64,000 bases of DNA from Pseudomonas sp. RIT-562 (lineage in GTDB: Bacteria; Pseudomonadota; Gammaproteobacteria; Pseudomonadales; Pseudomonadaceae). Below the pieces are notes generated by a model. It searched no databases. It saw only the letters and a program-made list of their open reading frames with translations, and was not told the DNA's origin. The stretch's first letter is position 1, and every line of letters begins with the position of its first letter. The position numbers were made by a program, and so were the translations under genes. The stretch lies in the NCBI RefSeq assembly GCF_026241895.1, contig NZ_JAPJIV010000005.1:62001-126000 (forward strand), written 5' to 3'. Positions 54,468 to 63,654 of the stretch are shown here, one piece after another.

Positions 54468-55301
54468 ATGAGCGGGTTAAAGTGGGTTCGTGGCGTCAAC
54501 GGCACTTTGGGCTGGTTTGCCCCTCAACTGGTCGCGAGCAAGATGCGCCTGGCGTTCATGACTCCGCGGGAGCTGCCTCCGCGGGATTGGGAGCTGCCGC
54601 TGCTGGCCAGGTCAGAGCGCATTACCTTGCGCTTCGGTCTCTCGGCACTGCGCTGGGGGCAAGGCCCGGCGGTCCTGCTGATGCATGGTTGGGAAGGGCG
54701 CCCAACCCAATTCGCCAGCCTGATCAATGCGCTGGTGGACGCCGGTTACACCGTGGTCGCCCTCGACGGTCCGGCGCACGGTCGCTCGCCGGGCAGCGAA
54801 GCGAACGTCGTGCTGTTCGCCCGTGCCATGCTGGAAGCAGCAGCCGAGTTGCCGCCACTGCAAGCCGTGATCGGTCACTCCATGGGCGGCGCCAGTGCGA
54901 TGCTCGCGGTGCAACTGGGCCTGCGCACCGAAACCCTGGTGACCATCGCCGCTCCGGCACGCATATTGGGAGTCCTGCGCGGGTTTGCCCGTTACATGCG
55001 CCTGCCGCCCAAGGCCCGCTCGGCGTTCATTCGCCAGGTCGAGCAAGACGTCGGCATGCGCGCCGCGACCCTCGATGTCGCGCACTACCAGCTTGATATG
55101 CCGGGGCTGATCGTGCATGCCGAAGATGACAAGTTGGTCCCGGTCAATGAGTCCCAATTGATCAACGAAGCCTGGTTCGATAGCCGCCTGATGCGGCTTG
55201 AAGAAGGTGGACATCAACGGGTGCTGGCCGACCCCAGGGTGATTGATGGCGTGCTATCACTGCTGGCGGGTCGCAGCCTGCAATCGCGCCAATCGGCCTG
55301 A
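54468..55301 (+). CDS. Alpha/beta hydrolase
   Basis: The 277-residue protein has the alpha/beta-hydrolase oxyanion motif LLMHGWEGR, the nucleophile elbow VIGHSMGGASA, an Asp in VHAEDDKLVP and His in LEEGGHQRVLADP. No signal peptide is seen. GGGGAG lies 8 nt before the ATG at 54468, which is preferred to the GTG at 54459. It starts 31 bp after the TetR gene and is probably in the same operon. The substrate is unknown; an ester or lipid is plausible. Confidence 0.85.
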   Translation: MSGLKWVRGVNGTLGWFAPQLVASKMRLAFMTPRELPPRDWELPLLARSERITLRFGLSALRWGQGPAVLLMHGWEGRPTQFASLINALVDAGYTVVALDGPAHGRSPGSEANVVLFARAMLEAAAELPPLQAVIGHSMGGASAMLAVQLGLRTETLVTIAAPARILGVLRGFARYMRLPPKARSAFIRQVEQDVGMRAATLDVAHYQLDMPGLIVHAEDDKLVPVNESQLINEAWFDSRLMRLEEGGHQRVLADPRVIDGVLSLLAGRSLQSRQSA

Positions 55302-55345
55302 GCATCCGTTACACTCCCCAGGTGACTATCTGACTGGAGTGGGGC

Positions 55346-55783
55346 ATGGGCTGGGATCGGGCAACGCCGTTTATCATTGACCTGGAAGTGGGCGCCGAAG
55401 ACATCGACGGCCTGGGGCACGCGAACAACGCGGTGTATGTCACCTGGCTCGAACGGTGCGCCTGGCGCCACTCCCAGCGGTTGGGCCTGGATCTGGTCGA
55501 ATACCGACGCCTGGACCGGGCCATGGCCGTGGTGCGGCACGAAATCGATTACCTGGCGGCCGCCTACGAAGGCGACGGCTTGCAGCTGGCGACCTGGATC
55601 GTCGACTGGGACCAGCGCCTGAAAATGACCCGGCACTTCCAGCTCAAGCGCCCCAGCGATAACACCACGTTGCTGCGGGCGCAGACCACCTTTGTGTGCA
55701 TCGAACTGTCCACCGGCAAGCCCAAGCGCATGCCGGCGGAGTTCATCGAAGGTTATGGCCCGGCGTTGCAAGCCCCGTCCTGA
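55346..55783 (+). CDS. Acyl-CoA thioesterase (4HBT hot-dog family)
   Basis: The 145-residue protein matches YbgC/4-hydroxybenzoyl-CoA thioesterases, with the active-site motif DIDGLGHANNAVYVTWLERC, where the usual Asp and the His-Asn-Asn cluster are visible. It should hydrolyse an acyl-CoA or acyl-ACP in the cytosol. It lies 44 bp after the hydrolase gene, on the same strand. A REPIN follows at once. Confidence 0.88.
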   Translation: MGWDRATPFIIDLEVGAEDIDGLGHANNAVYVTWLERCAWRHSQRLGLDLVEYRRLDRAMAVVRHEIDYLAAAYEGDGLQLATWIVDWDQRLKMTRHFQLKRPSDNTTLLRAQTTFVCIELSTGKPKRMPAEFIEGYGPALQAPS

Positions 55784-55793
55784 CACAGGCTCC

Positions 55794-55911
55794 GTAGGAG
55801 CTGCCGAAGGCTGCGATCTTTTGACTTTGATCTTGAAAGCAACAGCAATATCAAGATCAAGATCAAGATCAAGATCAAGATCAAAAGATCGCAGCCTTCG
55901 GCAGCTCCTAC
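55794..55911. repeat. REPIN with internal TCAAGA hexanucleotide repeat
   Basis: Perfect 31-bp inverted arms (55794-55824 and 55881-55911) contain GTAGGAGCTGCCGAAGG and GATCTTTTGA. The spacer holds five perfect TCAAGA copies (55851-55880). A degenerate half of this family lies at 28880-28919. Confidence 0.95.
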
Positions 55912-55960
55912 AGAGTGAAACCTGTAAACTGCCGCACGATTTTCGTAGAGTGTGTTTTTC

Positions 55961-56920
55961 ATGCAAATTGCCTTGGCACCCATGGAGGGGTTGGTCGACA
56001 ACATCCTGCGCGACGTGCTGACTCGTGTCGGCGGTATCGATTGGTGTGTAACCGAATTCATCCGGATCAACGATCAGCTGCTCACGCCCGCCTATTACCA
56101 CAAATTCGGCCCTGAACTGCTGAACGGTGCCAAGACCGCTGCCGGCGTACCCTTGCGCGTGCAGCTGCTGGGTTCGGATCCGGTGTGCCTGGCGGAAAAC
56201 GCCGCACTGGCCTGCGAGCTAGGCTCAGAGGTCATCGACTTGAATTTCGGCTGCCCGGCCAAGACCGTCAACAAGTCCCGCGGTGGCGCGGTATTGCTCA
56301 AGGAGCCGGAACTGCTCAACCAGATCGTTGAGCACGTTCGCCGAGCCGTGCCGGCGTACATCCCGGTCACCGCGAAAATGCGCCTGGGCTTCGACAGTCC
56401 CGACGGCTCGCTGGTCTGTGCCACAGCCCTGGCCGAGGGCGGCGCAGCGCACATCGTGGTGCATGCGCGAACCAAGACCGATGGCTACAAGCCGCCCGCC
56501 CACTGGGAGTGGATCCCGCGGGTGCAAGAGGTGGTTAACGTGCCGGTATTTGCCAACGGCGACATCTGGGATGTCGAGGATTGGCGCCGCTGCCGCGAGA
56601 TCAGCGGGGTGGAAGACATCATGCTCGGCCGCGGCCTGGTCTCCCGCCCGGACCTGGCCCGACAAATCGCCGCCGCGCGCGCCGGCCAGGAAGTCGTGGA
56701 GATGACCTGGGCCGAACTGTTGCCGCTGATCCAGGAGTTCTGGCTCCAGGCCAAGGCGCAGATGACCGCTCGCCAATCACCCGGTCGCCTGAAGCAATGG
56801 CTGGCCATGCTGACCCGCAATTACCCTGAGGCGGTGGAGTTGTTCACGGCGCTGCGCCGCGAGACGGAACTGGATAATGTCTCGCGCTTACTTGGGTTGC
56901 AGGTGTCCGAGGCGGCCTGA
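55961..56920 (+). CDS. dusC: tRNA-dihydrouridine(16) synthase DusC
   Basis: DusC reduces U16 in the tRNA D-loop with FMN and NADPH. The 319-residue protein starts [20 protein letters not shown] and has the catalytic Cys in [18 protein letters not shown] and the FMN motifs HARTKTDGY and [11 protein letters not shown]. The helical C-terminal domain is of the DusC type. The start could be 3 codons upstream (GTG at 55952), but the ATG is preferred. It is the second dihydrouridine synthase in the window, beside dusA at 29 kb. Confidence 0.93.
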   Translation: MQIALAPMEGLVDNILRDVLTRVGGIDWCVTEFIRINDQLLTPAYYHKFGPELLNGAKTAAGVPLRVQLLGSDPVCLAENAALACELGSEVIDLNFGCPAKTVNKSRGGAVLLKEPELLNQIVEHVRRAVPAYIPVTAKMRLGFDSPDGSLVCATALAEGGAAHIVVHARTKTDGYKPPAHWEWIPRVQEVVNVPVFANGDIWDVEDWRRCREISGVEDIMLGRGLVSRPDLARQIAAARAGQEVVEMTWAELLPLIQEFWLQAKAQMTARQSPGRLKQWLAMLTRNYPEAVELFTALRRETELDNVSRLLGLQVSEAA

Positions 56921-56940
56921 AAAAAATCTTCAAATAATCT

Positions 56941-56966
56941 CTTGAAATGCAATCAGCGGTCCCTAT
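56941..56966 (+). promoter_or_regulatory. Sigma-32 heat-shock promoter of hsp20
   Basis: CTTGAA (56941-56946) and CCCTAT (56961-56966) are 14 bp apart, as in sigma-32 promoters, 76 bp upstream of the hsp20 start. Confidence 0.8.
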
Positions 56967-56975
56967 CTAAGGGTT

Positions 56976-57041
56976 ACGCGATGCCGAATTCGGGTCGCGG
57001 AGACATAAAACCTTGCTGATTGTTTTCAGGAGATTTGAATC
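56976..57041 (+). promoter_or_regulatory. ROSE-like RNA thermometer leader of hsp20
   Basis: The leader can form an early stem and then a hairpin in which TTGCT (about 57013-57017) faces the ribosome binding site AGGAG (57028-57032). This is the arrangement of ROSE elements, which melt at heat-shock temperature. The call rests on this pairing and on gene identity. Confidence 0.7.
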
Positions 57042-57488
57042 ATGAGTACTGCATTTTCCCTGGCCCCACTGTTCCGTTCCTCGGTAGGTTTCGACCGTTT
57101 CAACGACCTGTTCGAAACCGCCCTGCGCAACGAGCCAGGCAGCACCTACCCGCCCTACAACGTGGAAAAACACGGTGACGATCAATACCGCATCGTCGTT
57201 GCGGCAGCCGGTTTCCAGGAAGAAGACCTGGACCTGCAAGTCGAGAAGGGCGTGCTGACCATCAGTGGCGGCAAACGCGACACGACCGAAGGTGTGACCT
57301 TCCTGCACCAGGGCATCGCCCAACGTGCGTTCAAGCTGTCGTTCCGCCTGGCGGACCACATCGAAATCAAGGCTGCTGACCTGCGCAATGGGTTGCTGAG
57401 CATTGATTTGCTGCGAGTGATTCCGGAGGAGGCAAAAGCCAAGCGCATCCCGATCAACGGGATGGAAAAGCCGGCTTTGCAGCACTGA
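57042..57488 (+). CDS. Small heat-shock protein (IbpA/Hsp20 family)
   Basis: The 148-residue chaperone holds unfolding proteins in a refoldable state. It has a short N-terminus (FSLAPLFRSSVGFDRFNDLF), the alpha-crystallin domain (about 40-130, with YRIVVAAAGFQEEDLDLQVE and the conserved AFKLSFRLADHIEIKAADL) and an IPI motif (RIPING) near the end that contacts neighbouring subunits. A sigma-32 promoter and a thermometer-like leader precede it. A strong terminator follows. The ibpA name would fit. Confidence 0.95.
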   Translation: MSTAFSLAPLFRSSVGFDRFNDLFETALRNEPGSTYPPYNVEKHGDDQYRIVVAAAGFQEEDLDLQVEKGVLTISGGKRDTTEGVTFLHQGIAQRAFKLSFRLADHIEIKAADLRNGLLSIDLLRVIPEEAKAKRIPINGMEKPALQH

Positions 57489-57523
57489 GGCGTAACCCCG
57501 GCAGGCTTATAGCCCGCTGATGG

Positions 57524-57555
57524 AAAAGACCCCGACTTGTCGGGGTCTTTTTTTT
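57524..57555. terminator. Terminator of hsp20
   Basis: AAAGACCCCGAC and GTCGGGGTCTTT form a perfect 12-bp stem followed by a long T run. Confidence 0.94.
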
Positions 57556-57640
57556 GCGGCCGGGTCCGACACAGACCGTGCAAATGCATATGTCCTCATT
57601 TTCGCCGCTTTGGCAACAATGCTATCGACTGACCTGACGC

Positions 57641-57668
57641 TATCGCGAGCAGGCTCACTCCTACAGGG
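57641..57668. repeat. Single REP (GTAGGAGTGAGCCTGCTCGCGA family)
   Basis: One 24-bp arm identical to those of the REPIN at 12325-12395, without a partner arm nearby. Confidence 0.85.
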
Positions 57669-57707
57669 TTTGGGTAGATCACAATATTTGTGAACTCCAA
57701 AGAACGG

Positions 57708-57795
57708 GTGGGAGCGGGATTGCTCGCGAAAGCAGTGGGTCAGTCGACAAATATGTTGTCTTATACACAGCCTTCGCGAGCAAGCCCGCTCCCAC
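57708..57795. repeat. REPIN, GTGGGAGCGGGCTTGCTCGCGAA family
   Basis: Inverted arms at 57708-57730 and 57772-57795 differ at one base (GGGATTGC against GGGCTTGC). Same family as 23552-23649. Confidence 0.9.
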
Positions 57796-57843
57796 AATGG
57801 GTCGATGCTCGGCTCATCAAACTGCGCTCGGTGTTAGGTCGCG

Positions 57844-60800
57844 TTATCTGAGCAACAACTCAAACTCCTCCACCGGCAGCGGCCGGCTATGCAAGTAGCC
57901 CTGGTAAAAATAACACCCCAACCCCTGCAGAAACTCCAGCTGCTCCAGCGTCTCCACCCCCTCGGCAATCACCTTCAATTCCAGGCTGCGAGCCATGGCG
58001 ACGATGGCGCGGATGATTTCGGCGTCGTTGGGGTCGGTGGTGGCGTCGCGGATGAAGGACTGGTCGATTTTCAGGGTGTCGACCGGCAGGCGCTTGAGGT
58101 AGGTCAGGGATGAATAGCCGGTGCCGAAATCGTCCATGGCGAAGCTCACGCCGAGTTTTTTCAGGCGGCACATTTTGCTGATGGTGTCTTCCAGGTTCTG
58201 GATGACGATGCCTTCGGTGATTTCCAGCTTGAGCAGCGAGCACGGCAGGCCATGACTGCCGAGGCTATGCTGGACCCGTTCGACAAAGTCGTTCTGGCGA
58301 AACTGGCGTGGACTGATGTTGACGCACAGGCTGAAGTCCAGCGGATCAATGAGCCCTGCGGCCATCAGGCGCTTAAATGCGCGGCAGGCTTCATCGATGA
58401 TCCAGCTGCCGACCTCGAGGATCAGGCCGCTGTCCTCCAGCACCTTGATGAACTCATTGGGGGACTGGGCGCCCAGTTCGGGATGGTTCCAGCGCACCAG
58501 CGCCTCCGCGCCGACGATGCGGTTGTCCCGGGCGTCGATTTGGGGTTGGAAGTGCACGCGAAATTCGTTGCGCGACAGCGCCAGGCGCAGGTCGGTTTCC
58601 ATACGCAGGCGTTCGCTGGCGGCCTTCTGCATGGTGTTGTGGTACATCTGCGCGGTGTTGCGGCCTGAGTCCTTGGCCCGGTACAGGGCAATGTCGGCGC
58701 GCTTGAGCAGGTCGGTAGGGGTCGAGCCGTGGTCGGGAATCAGCGCAATGCCGATGCTGGGCGTGACTTGCAGGCGCTGGCCGTCAAGAAACATCGGCTC
58801 CGACAGCAGTTCGCGCAAGGTGTCGGCGAGGCTGCGCACCTGGGTGCTGACTTCTTCCCGTAAGCCTTCCAGGCCGCTGAGCAGCACTACAAATTCGTCA
58901 CCCCCCAGGCGCGCCACGGTGTCTTCCATACGCACGCTGGCTTCGAGCCGCGCGGTGATGATTTTCAGCACGGTATCGCCCACGGGATGGCCGAGGGAAT
59001 CGTTGATGTGCTTGAAGTGGTCGAGGTCGAGAAACAGCAGGGCGCCACGCAGGTTGTGGCGCTTGAGCAAGGCGATTTGCTGGCTCAGGCGGTCCATCAG
59101 CAGTGCGCGGTTGGGCAGGTTGGTCAGGGGGTCGTGGTAGGCCAGGTGGCGGATCTGTGCCTCGGCGTTTTTCAGCAGGCTGACGTCCCGGGCGGTCAGC
59201 AGCAGGCAGGCGGTTTCGTTGAGGGTGATCGGTTCTACCGACACTTCAACGGTCAGCAACTCGCCGCGCTTGTTGCGCCCGAGCATTTCCTGGTGGTGCA
59301 CCCGGCCGTTCAGCTGCAGTTCGGCCAGCAGCGAGGAGCGCTGTTTCTCCTCGGCCCAGATGCCCACCTGATACACGGTGCGCCCGACCACTTCATCGGC
59401 CCGGTAGCCAGTCAGGCGGCAGAAGCCGTCGTTGACCTCCAGATATCGGCCGGTGTCGCGCTCGGTGATGGTGATGGCATCGGGACTGGAGTGGAAGGCC
59501 TTGGCGAACTTCTCCTCGCTGGCCTTGAGCGCGGCTTCGGAGCGCTGCTGTTGAGTGATGTCGCGCAGGGTGGTGACCACGCAGGGCTGGTCGCCGACGC
59601 TGATCTGGCGGCTGGAGATCACGCAGGTCAGGGACTGCCCGTCCTTGTGCTGAACCTGGATCGCCACATTGCTCAGGCCTTGTTCGCGGATCACCTGTTC
59701 GATGCGCCGCAGGCTCTTTGCCGAAGCATCCCAGAGGCCGATTTCGTCGGCGCTGTGCCCGATCACATCGTCGGCGCTCCAGCCAAATGTCTGGGTAAAG
59801 CTCGAGTTGATCTCGATGAAGTGGCCGCTGTCCTGGCGAGTGACGCAAATCGGGTCGGGGCTGACCTGGAACAGCGTGGCGAATTTCTCTTCCGAGGCCA
59901 CCAGTCGTTGCTCGCGTTCCACCTGGTCGGTGATGTCGAGCAAGGTGCCGGCCATGCGTAGCGGGGCGCCGTTCTCGTCGCGATAAAGCCGTGCGCGGCT
60001 TTCCAGGTAGCGGGAGCTGCCGTCGGCCAGTTGCACCCGATAGGTCAGCTGATAGTTGCCGGCCGGGCCCTCGCGAAGGCTTCGGTAGGCGTCGCGCATG
60101 CTGCCGCGCTCTTCGTCGGGTACGCCTTCGAAAAATTCATCGAACGACTCGTGGAACGGCACTGCATCCAGCCCGTGCAACTGCGCCGCGCGCGCCGAGC
60201 CGTAAAGCATGCCGCTGGGGATATGCCAGTCCCAGGTGCCCAGTTGCGCGGAGTCCAGCGCGAGGTCGAGGCGCTCCTGGCTGTCTTTGAGCGCAAGTTC
60301 GGCGGCTTTGCGTTCGGTCGTGTCGAGGAAGGTGCTGAGCAAATAGGGCTGGCCTTCGAGCTCGACCTTCTGTGCGCTGAGAATGCCGTCGTGGATCTGC
60401 CCGTTGCTGGCGCGGAACTGCACCTCCATGCTGGTCAGCTCGCCCTTGGCTTTGGTGGCTTTGACCAGCTTGTCCCGTTGCTCCGGGTGCACCCACAGGC
60501 CAAGCTCGACGGTGGTCCGACCAATCGCGTCCTGCACCGGCCAGCCGAACAGGCTTTCAAAATACTGGTTGGCTTCGGTGATCAGGCCGTCTTCCTGGCG
60601 GGTCAGCAGGACCATGTTCGGGCACAGGTGAAACAGCGTGGCAAAACGCTTCTCCGAGCTGCTCAGCGCCTGTTCGCGCTGGCGCTGGTGGGTGATTTCG
60701 CGGATCACCCCGATCATCCGCGGGCGGCCGTCCTTGTCCGGCAGTAGGCTGCCATTGATCTCCAGCCAGTGCAGGCTGCCATCGGGCCAGCGAATGCGGT

Positions 60801-61128
60801 GGTGCATGGCCTGTTCCAGCGGCGCGCCAGCAATCACCGCATGGAAGGCGCGCACGGTTTTTGCGCGGTCTTCCGGGGGCAGCAGGTCGAGGTATTCCAG
60901 GTCGGCGGGCAGCGGCGTATGGGGATCGAAGCCGAACAGCGCCTGGGTGCCCCGGGACCAACTGATCTGCCCGCGCTCGATGTCCCAATACCAAGCGCCC
61001 AGGCGGGCACCATTGAGGGCCGCTAGCAACTGTGGCGCGCTTTCCCAGCTTTGCTCGGACCGTTTTGGGTCAAGCGCCTGGATACGCGGCATCGGCGGAA
61101 TACGGTCAACAGATTTCGGCATTGGCAA
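57844..61128 (-). CDS. Five-PAS GGDEF-EAL c-di-GMP turnover protein
   Basis: The 1094-residue protein has no membrane helix. Five PAS domains lie at about 35-148, 157-272, 285-403, 412-527 and 535-655. The GGDEF domain has GGDEF at 742-746 and an inhibitory site RMED at 733-736. The EAL domain has EALVRW (875-880), EITEG, DDFGTGYSS (from 999), the Lys in LKIDQSF (1020) and AEGVET (1055-1060). All residues needed for cyclase and phosphodiesterase activity look present. The two activities are probably balanced by the PAS inputs. It converges with hsp20 and lies downstream of the LysR gene on the same strand. Confidence 0.93.
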   Translation of the reverse strand: MPMPKSVDRIPPMPRIQALDPKRSEQSWESAPQLLAALNGARLGAWYWDIERGQISWSRGTQALFGFDPHTPLPADLEYLDLLPPEDRAKTVRAFHAVIAGAPLEQAMHHRIRWPDGSLHWLEINGSLLPDKDGRPRMIGVIREITHQRQREQALSSSEKRFATLFHLCPNMVLLTRQEDGLITEANQYFESLFGWPVQDAIGRTTVELGLWVHPEQRDKLVKATKAKGELTSMEVQFRASNGQIHDGILSAQKVELEGQPYLLSTFLDTTERKAAELALKDSQERLDLALDSAQLGTWDWHIPSGMLYGSARAAQLHGLDAVPFHESFDEFFEGVPDEERGSMRDAYRSLREGPAGNYQLTYRVQLADGSSRYLESRARLYRDENGAPLRMAGTLLDITDQVEREQRLVASEEKFATLFQVSPDPICVTRQDSGHFIEINSSFTQTFGWSADDVIGHSADEIGLWDASAKSLRRIEQVIREQGLSNVAIQVQHKDGQSLTCVISSRQISVGDQPCVVTTLRDITQQQRSEAALKASEEKFAKAFHSSPDAITITERDTGRYLEVNDGFCRLTGYRADEVVGRTVYQVGIWAEEKQRSSLLAELQLNGRVHHQEMLGRNKRGELLTVEVSVEPITLNETACLLLTARDVSLLKNAEAQIRHLAYHDPLTNLPNRALLMDRLSQQIALLKRHNLRGALLFLDLDHFKHINDSLGHPVGDTVLKIITARLEASVRMEDTVARLGGDEFVVLLSGLEGLREEVSTQVRSLADTLRELLSEPMFLDGQRLQVTPSIGIALIPDHGSTPTDLLKRADIALYRAKDSGRNTAQMYHNTMQKAASERLRMETDLRLALSRNEFRVHFQPQIDARDNRIVGAEALVRWNHPELGAQSPNEFIKVLEDSGLILEVGSWIIDEACRAFKRLMAAGLIDPLDFSLCVNISPRQFRQNDFVERVQHSLGSHGLPCSLLKLEITEGIVIQNLEDTISKMCRLKKLGVSFAMDDFGTGYSSLTYLKRLPVDTLKIDQSFIRDATTDPNDAEIIRAIVAMARSLELKVIAEGVETLEQLEFLQGLGCYFYQGYLHSRPLPVEEFELLLR

Positions 61129-61186
61129 GCCTTACTGAATAGGGCGTTAGGCGCTGGGTCTCGCGGCTCTATAGGAGTAGCACAAG

Positions 61187-62077
61187 TTAGCCATGTGTCC
61201 CTGGCCGATCGATCTGTGCATCCAGCAAGGCCATGAAGGCCCGTGCCGCGTTCGACAGCGTCCGTTCTGTGTGCAGGATATAGCCTAGCTGGCGAGTGAG
61301 CTGTATGCCCGGCAAAGGGATGCGCGCCACCTGTTCATCGAGCATGGTGCGCGGCAGCACACTCCAGGCCAAGCCGATGGATACCATCATCTTGATGGTT
61401 TCCAGGTAGTTGGTGCTCATGGCGATGTTCGGGGTCAGCCCCTGGGCCTCGAACAGGCGCTGGACGATGTGGTGGGTGAAGGTGTTGCCGCCGGGGAACA
61501 CCGCCGGATGCAGGGCAATATCCCCGAGGCTGACCGCGCCGTTGCTGATCAGCGAGTGCTCCGGTGCCACCACGAAATCCAGCGGGTCGTCCCACACCGG
61601 CGTGGCCTTGACCAGGGAATGAGGTTCCGGAGCGAGGGTGATCACTGCCAGTTCCGCGCGACCATGGAGGATCTCTTCGTAGGCCACTTCCGAATCAAGG
61701 AACTGAATATCCAGCGCCACCTGTGGGTAGCGTCGGGTGAACTCCCTTAATAGAGGCGGTAGACGGTGCAGGCCGATGTGGTGACTGGTGGCCAGCGTCA
61801 GGCGACCGCTCACTTCGCCGGTCAGGTTGGTCAGGGCGCGGCGGGTGTCGTCCAGCACGTTGAGGATCTGGTAAGCCCGCGGCAACAGGGCGCGGCCGGC
61901 TTCGGTCAGACCGACTTCACGACCCAGGCGGTCGAACAGGCGCACCTTCAGTTGTTGCTCGAGACCGGCGATGCGCTTGCTGATTGCCGGTTGGGTCAAG
62001 TGCAGGCGTTCACCTGCGCCAGAGAAGCTGCCGGTCTCGGCGATCGCGATAAAAGCGTTGAGGTTGGCCAGGTCCAT
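61187..62077 (-). CDS. LysR-family regulator divergent from leuC
   Basis: The 296-residue regulator has the N-terminal LysR HTH (MDLANLNAFIAIAETGSFSG, then LTQPAISKRIAGLEQQLKVRLFDR) and a substrate-binding domain. The ATG at 62077 fits the family start; an ATG 10 codons upstream is less likely. It is divergent from leuC, and the intergenic A+T-rich stretch at 62105-62140 is the probable shared operator, with ATAA and TTAT inverted ends. It may control the leucine genes; direct evidence is lacking. Confidence 0.9.
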   Translation of the reverse strand: MDLANLNAFIAIAETGSFSGAGERLHLTQPAISKRIAGLEQQLKVRLFDRLGREVGLTEAGRALLPRAYQILNVLDDTRRALTNLTGEVSGRLTLATSHHIGLHRLPPLLREFTRRYPQVALDIQFLDSEVAYEEILHGRAELAVITLAPEPHSLVKATPVWDDPLDFVVAPEHSLISNGAVSLGDIALHPAVFPGGNTFTHHIVQRLFEAQGLTPNIAMSTNYLETIKMMVSIGLAWSVLPRTMLDEQVARIPLPGIQLTRQLGYILHTERTLSNAARAFMALLDAQIDRPGTHG

Positions 62078-62224
62078 TGCAGTATTCCAGTTGGTTATCC
62101 AAAGCATAAAAAATATGAATTTGAGTTATTTAATGTAACCCCCTAGGATCGACCTCACAAGCCAAAGGGTTATTGAGCCGTTCAAAACCCGGGGCATAGA
62201 AACAAATGATGAGGAAACCGTCTG

Positions 62225-63643
62225 ATGGCCGGCAAAACGCTCTACGACAAGCTCTGGGATTCGCATTTGGTCAAACAGCGCGACGATGGTTCGGCGCTGA
62301 TCTATATCGACCGTCACATCATTCATGAAGTGACCTCGCCGCAAGCCTTCGAAGGCCTGCGTCTGGCCGGGCGCAAGCCCTGGCGGATCGATGCCAATAT
62401 CGCGACCCCGGACCACAACGTACCGACCACGCCGGAGCGTAAAGGCGGCATCGAAGCGATTGCCGACCAGGTCTCGCGCCTGCAGGTCCAGACCCTCGAC
62501 GACAACTGCGATGAATACGGCATCGTCGAATTCAAGATGAACGACGTGCGCCAGGGCATCGTCCACGTCATTGGCCCGGAGCAGGGCGCGACCTTGCCGG
62601 GCATGACCGTGGTCTGCGGCGACTCCCACACCTCGACCCATGGTGCATTCGGCGCCCTGGCTCACGGTATCGGTACTTCCGAGGTCGAGCACGTGCTCGC
62701 CACGCAGTGCCTGGTCGCCAAGAAAATGAAGAATATGTTGGTGTCGGTCGAAGGCAAACTGCCGTTCGGCGTGACGGCCAAGGACATCGTGCTCGCCGTG
62801 ATCGGCAAGATCGGCACCGCCGGCGGTAATGGCCACGCCATCGAATTCGCCGGCAGCGCGATCCGCGACCTGTCGGTCGAAGGGCGCATGACCATCTGCA
62901 ACATGTCCATCGAGGCCGGCGCGCGTGTGGGCCTGGTGGCGGCGGACGAAAAAACCGTGGCCTACGTGAAGGGCCGTCCATTCGCCCCGAAAGGCGCGGA
63001 GTGGGACTTGGCTGTCGAAGCGTGGAAAGACCTGGTGTCCGACGCCGATGCGGTGTTTGACACCGTGGTCGAGCTCGACGCCACGCAGATCAAGCCGCAA
63101 GTCAGCTGGGGCACTTCGCCTGAAATGGTTCTGGCTGTGGATCAGAACGTTCCGGATCCGGCCAAGGAAATGGACCTGGTCAAGCGCGGCTCCATTGAGC
63201 GCGCCTTGAAATACATGGGTCTGACCGCCAATCAGGCGATCACCGATATCCAGCTGGACCGCGTGTTCATCGGCTCCTGCACCAACTCGCGAATCGAAGA
63301 TTTGCGCGCCGCTGCCGTGATCGCCAAGGGCCGCAAAGTGGCCTCGACCATCAAGCAGGCGATCGTGGTGCCGGGCTCGGGTCTGGTGAAAGCCCAGGCT
63401 GAATTGGAAGGCCTGGACAAGATTTTCCTTGAGGCCGGTTTTGAATGGCGTGAGCCCGGTTGCTCGATGTGCCTGGCGATGAACCCGGACCGTTTGGAGT
63501 CGGGCGAGCATTGCGCTTCGACCTCCAACCGCAACTTCGAAGGCCGTCAGGGCGCCGGTGGCCGTACCCACCTGGTGAGCCCGGCCATGGCCGCCGCCGC
63601 TGCTGTAAACGGTCGTTTCGTCGACGTCCGTGAATTGAGCTAA
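62225..63643 (+). CDS. leuC: 3-isopropylmalate dehydratase large subunit
   Basis: LeuC with LeuD isomerises 2-isopropylmalate to 3-isopropylmalate in leucine biosynthesis. The 472-residue protein has aconitase-family motifs: [20 protein letters not shown], the 4Fe-4S cysteines in [17 protein letters not shown] and [13 protein letters not shown], and the C-terminal [20 protein letters not shown]. leuD follows after 11 bp. It is divergent from a LysR gene. Confidence 0.97.
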   Translation: MAGKTLYDKLWDSHLVKQRDDGSALIYIDRHIIHEVTSPQAFEGLRLAGRKPWRIDANIATPDHNVPTTPERKGGIEAIADQVSRLQVQTLDDNCDEYGIVEFKMNDVRQGIVHVIGPEQGATLPGMTVVCGDSHTSTHGAFGALAHGIGTSEVEHVLATQCLVAKKMKNMLVSVEGKLPFGVTAKDIVLAVIGKIGTAGGNGHAIEFAGSAIRDLSVEGRMTICNMSIEAGARVGLVAADEKTVAYVKGRPFAPKGAEWDLAVEAWKDLVSDADAVFDTVVELDATQIKPQVSWGTSPEMVLAVDQNVPDPAKEMDLVKRGSIERALKYMGLTANQAITDIQLDRVFIGSCTNSRIEDLRAAAVIAKGRKVASTIKQAIVVPGSGLVKAQAELEGLDKIFLEAGFEWREPGCSMCLAMNPDRLESGEHCASTSNRNFEGRQGAGGRTHLVSPAMAAAAAVNGRFVDVRELS

Positions 63644-63654
63644 AGGAGCGCAGC

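Larger units (their letters stand above)
57489..57843. other. Intergenic region with terminator and REP elements
   Basis: 355 bp between the converging hsp20 and GGDEF-EAL genes. It contains the hsp20 terminator, one single REP (57641-57668) and one REPIN (57708-57795). No gene was seen. Confidence 0.8.
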
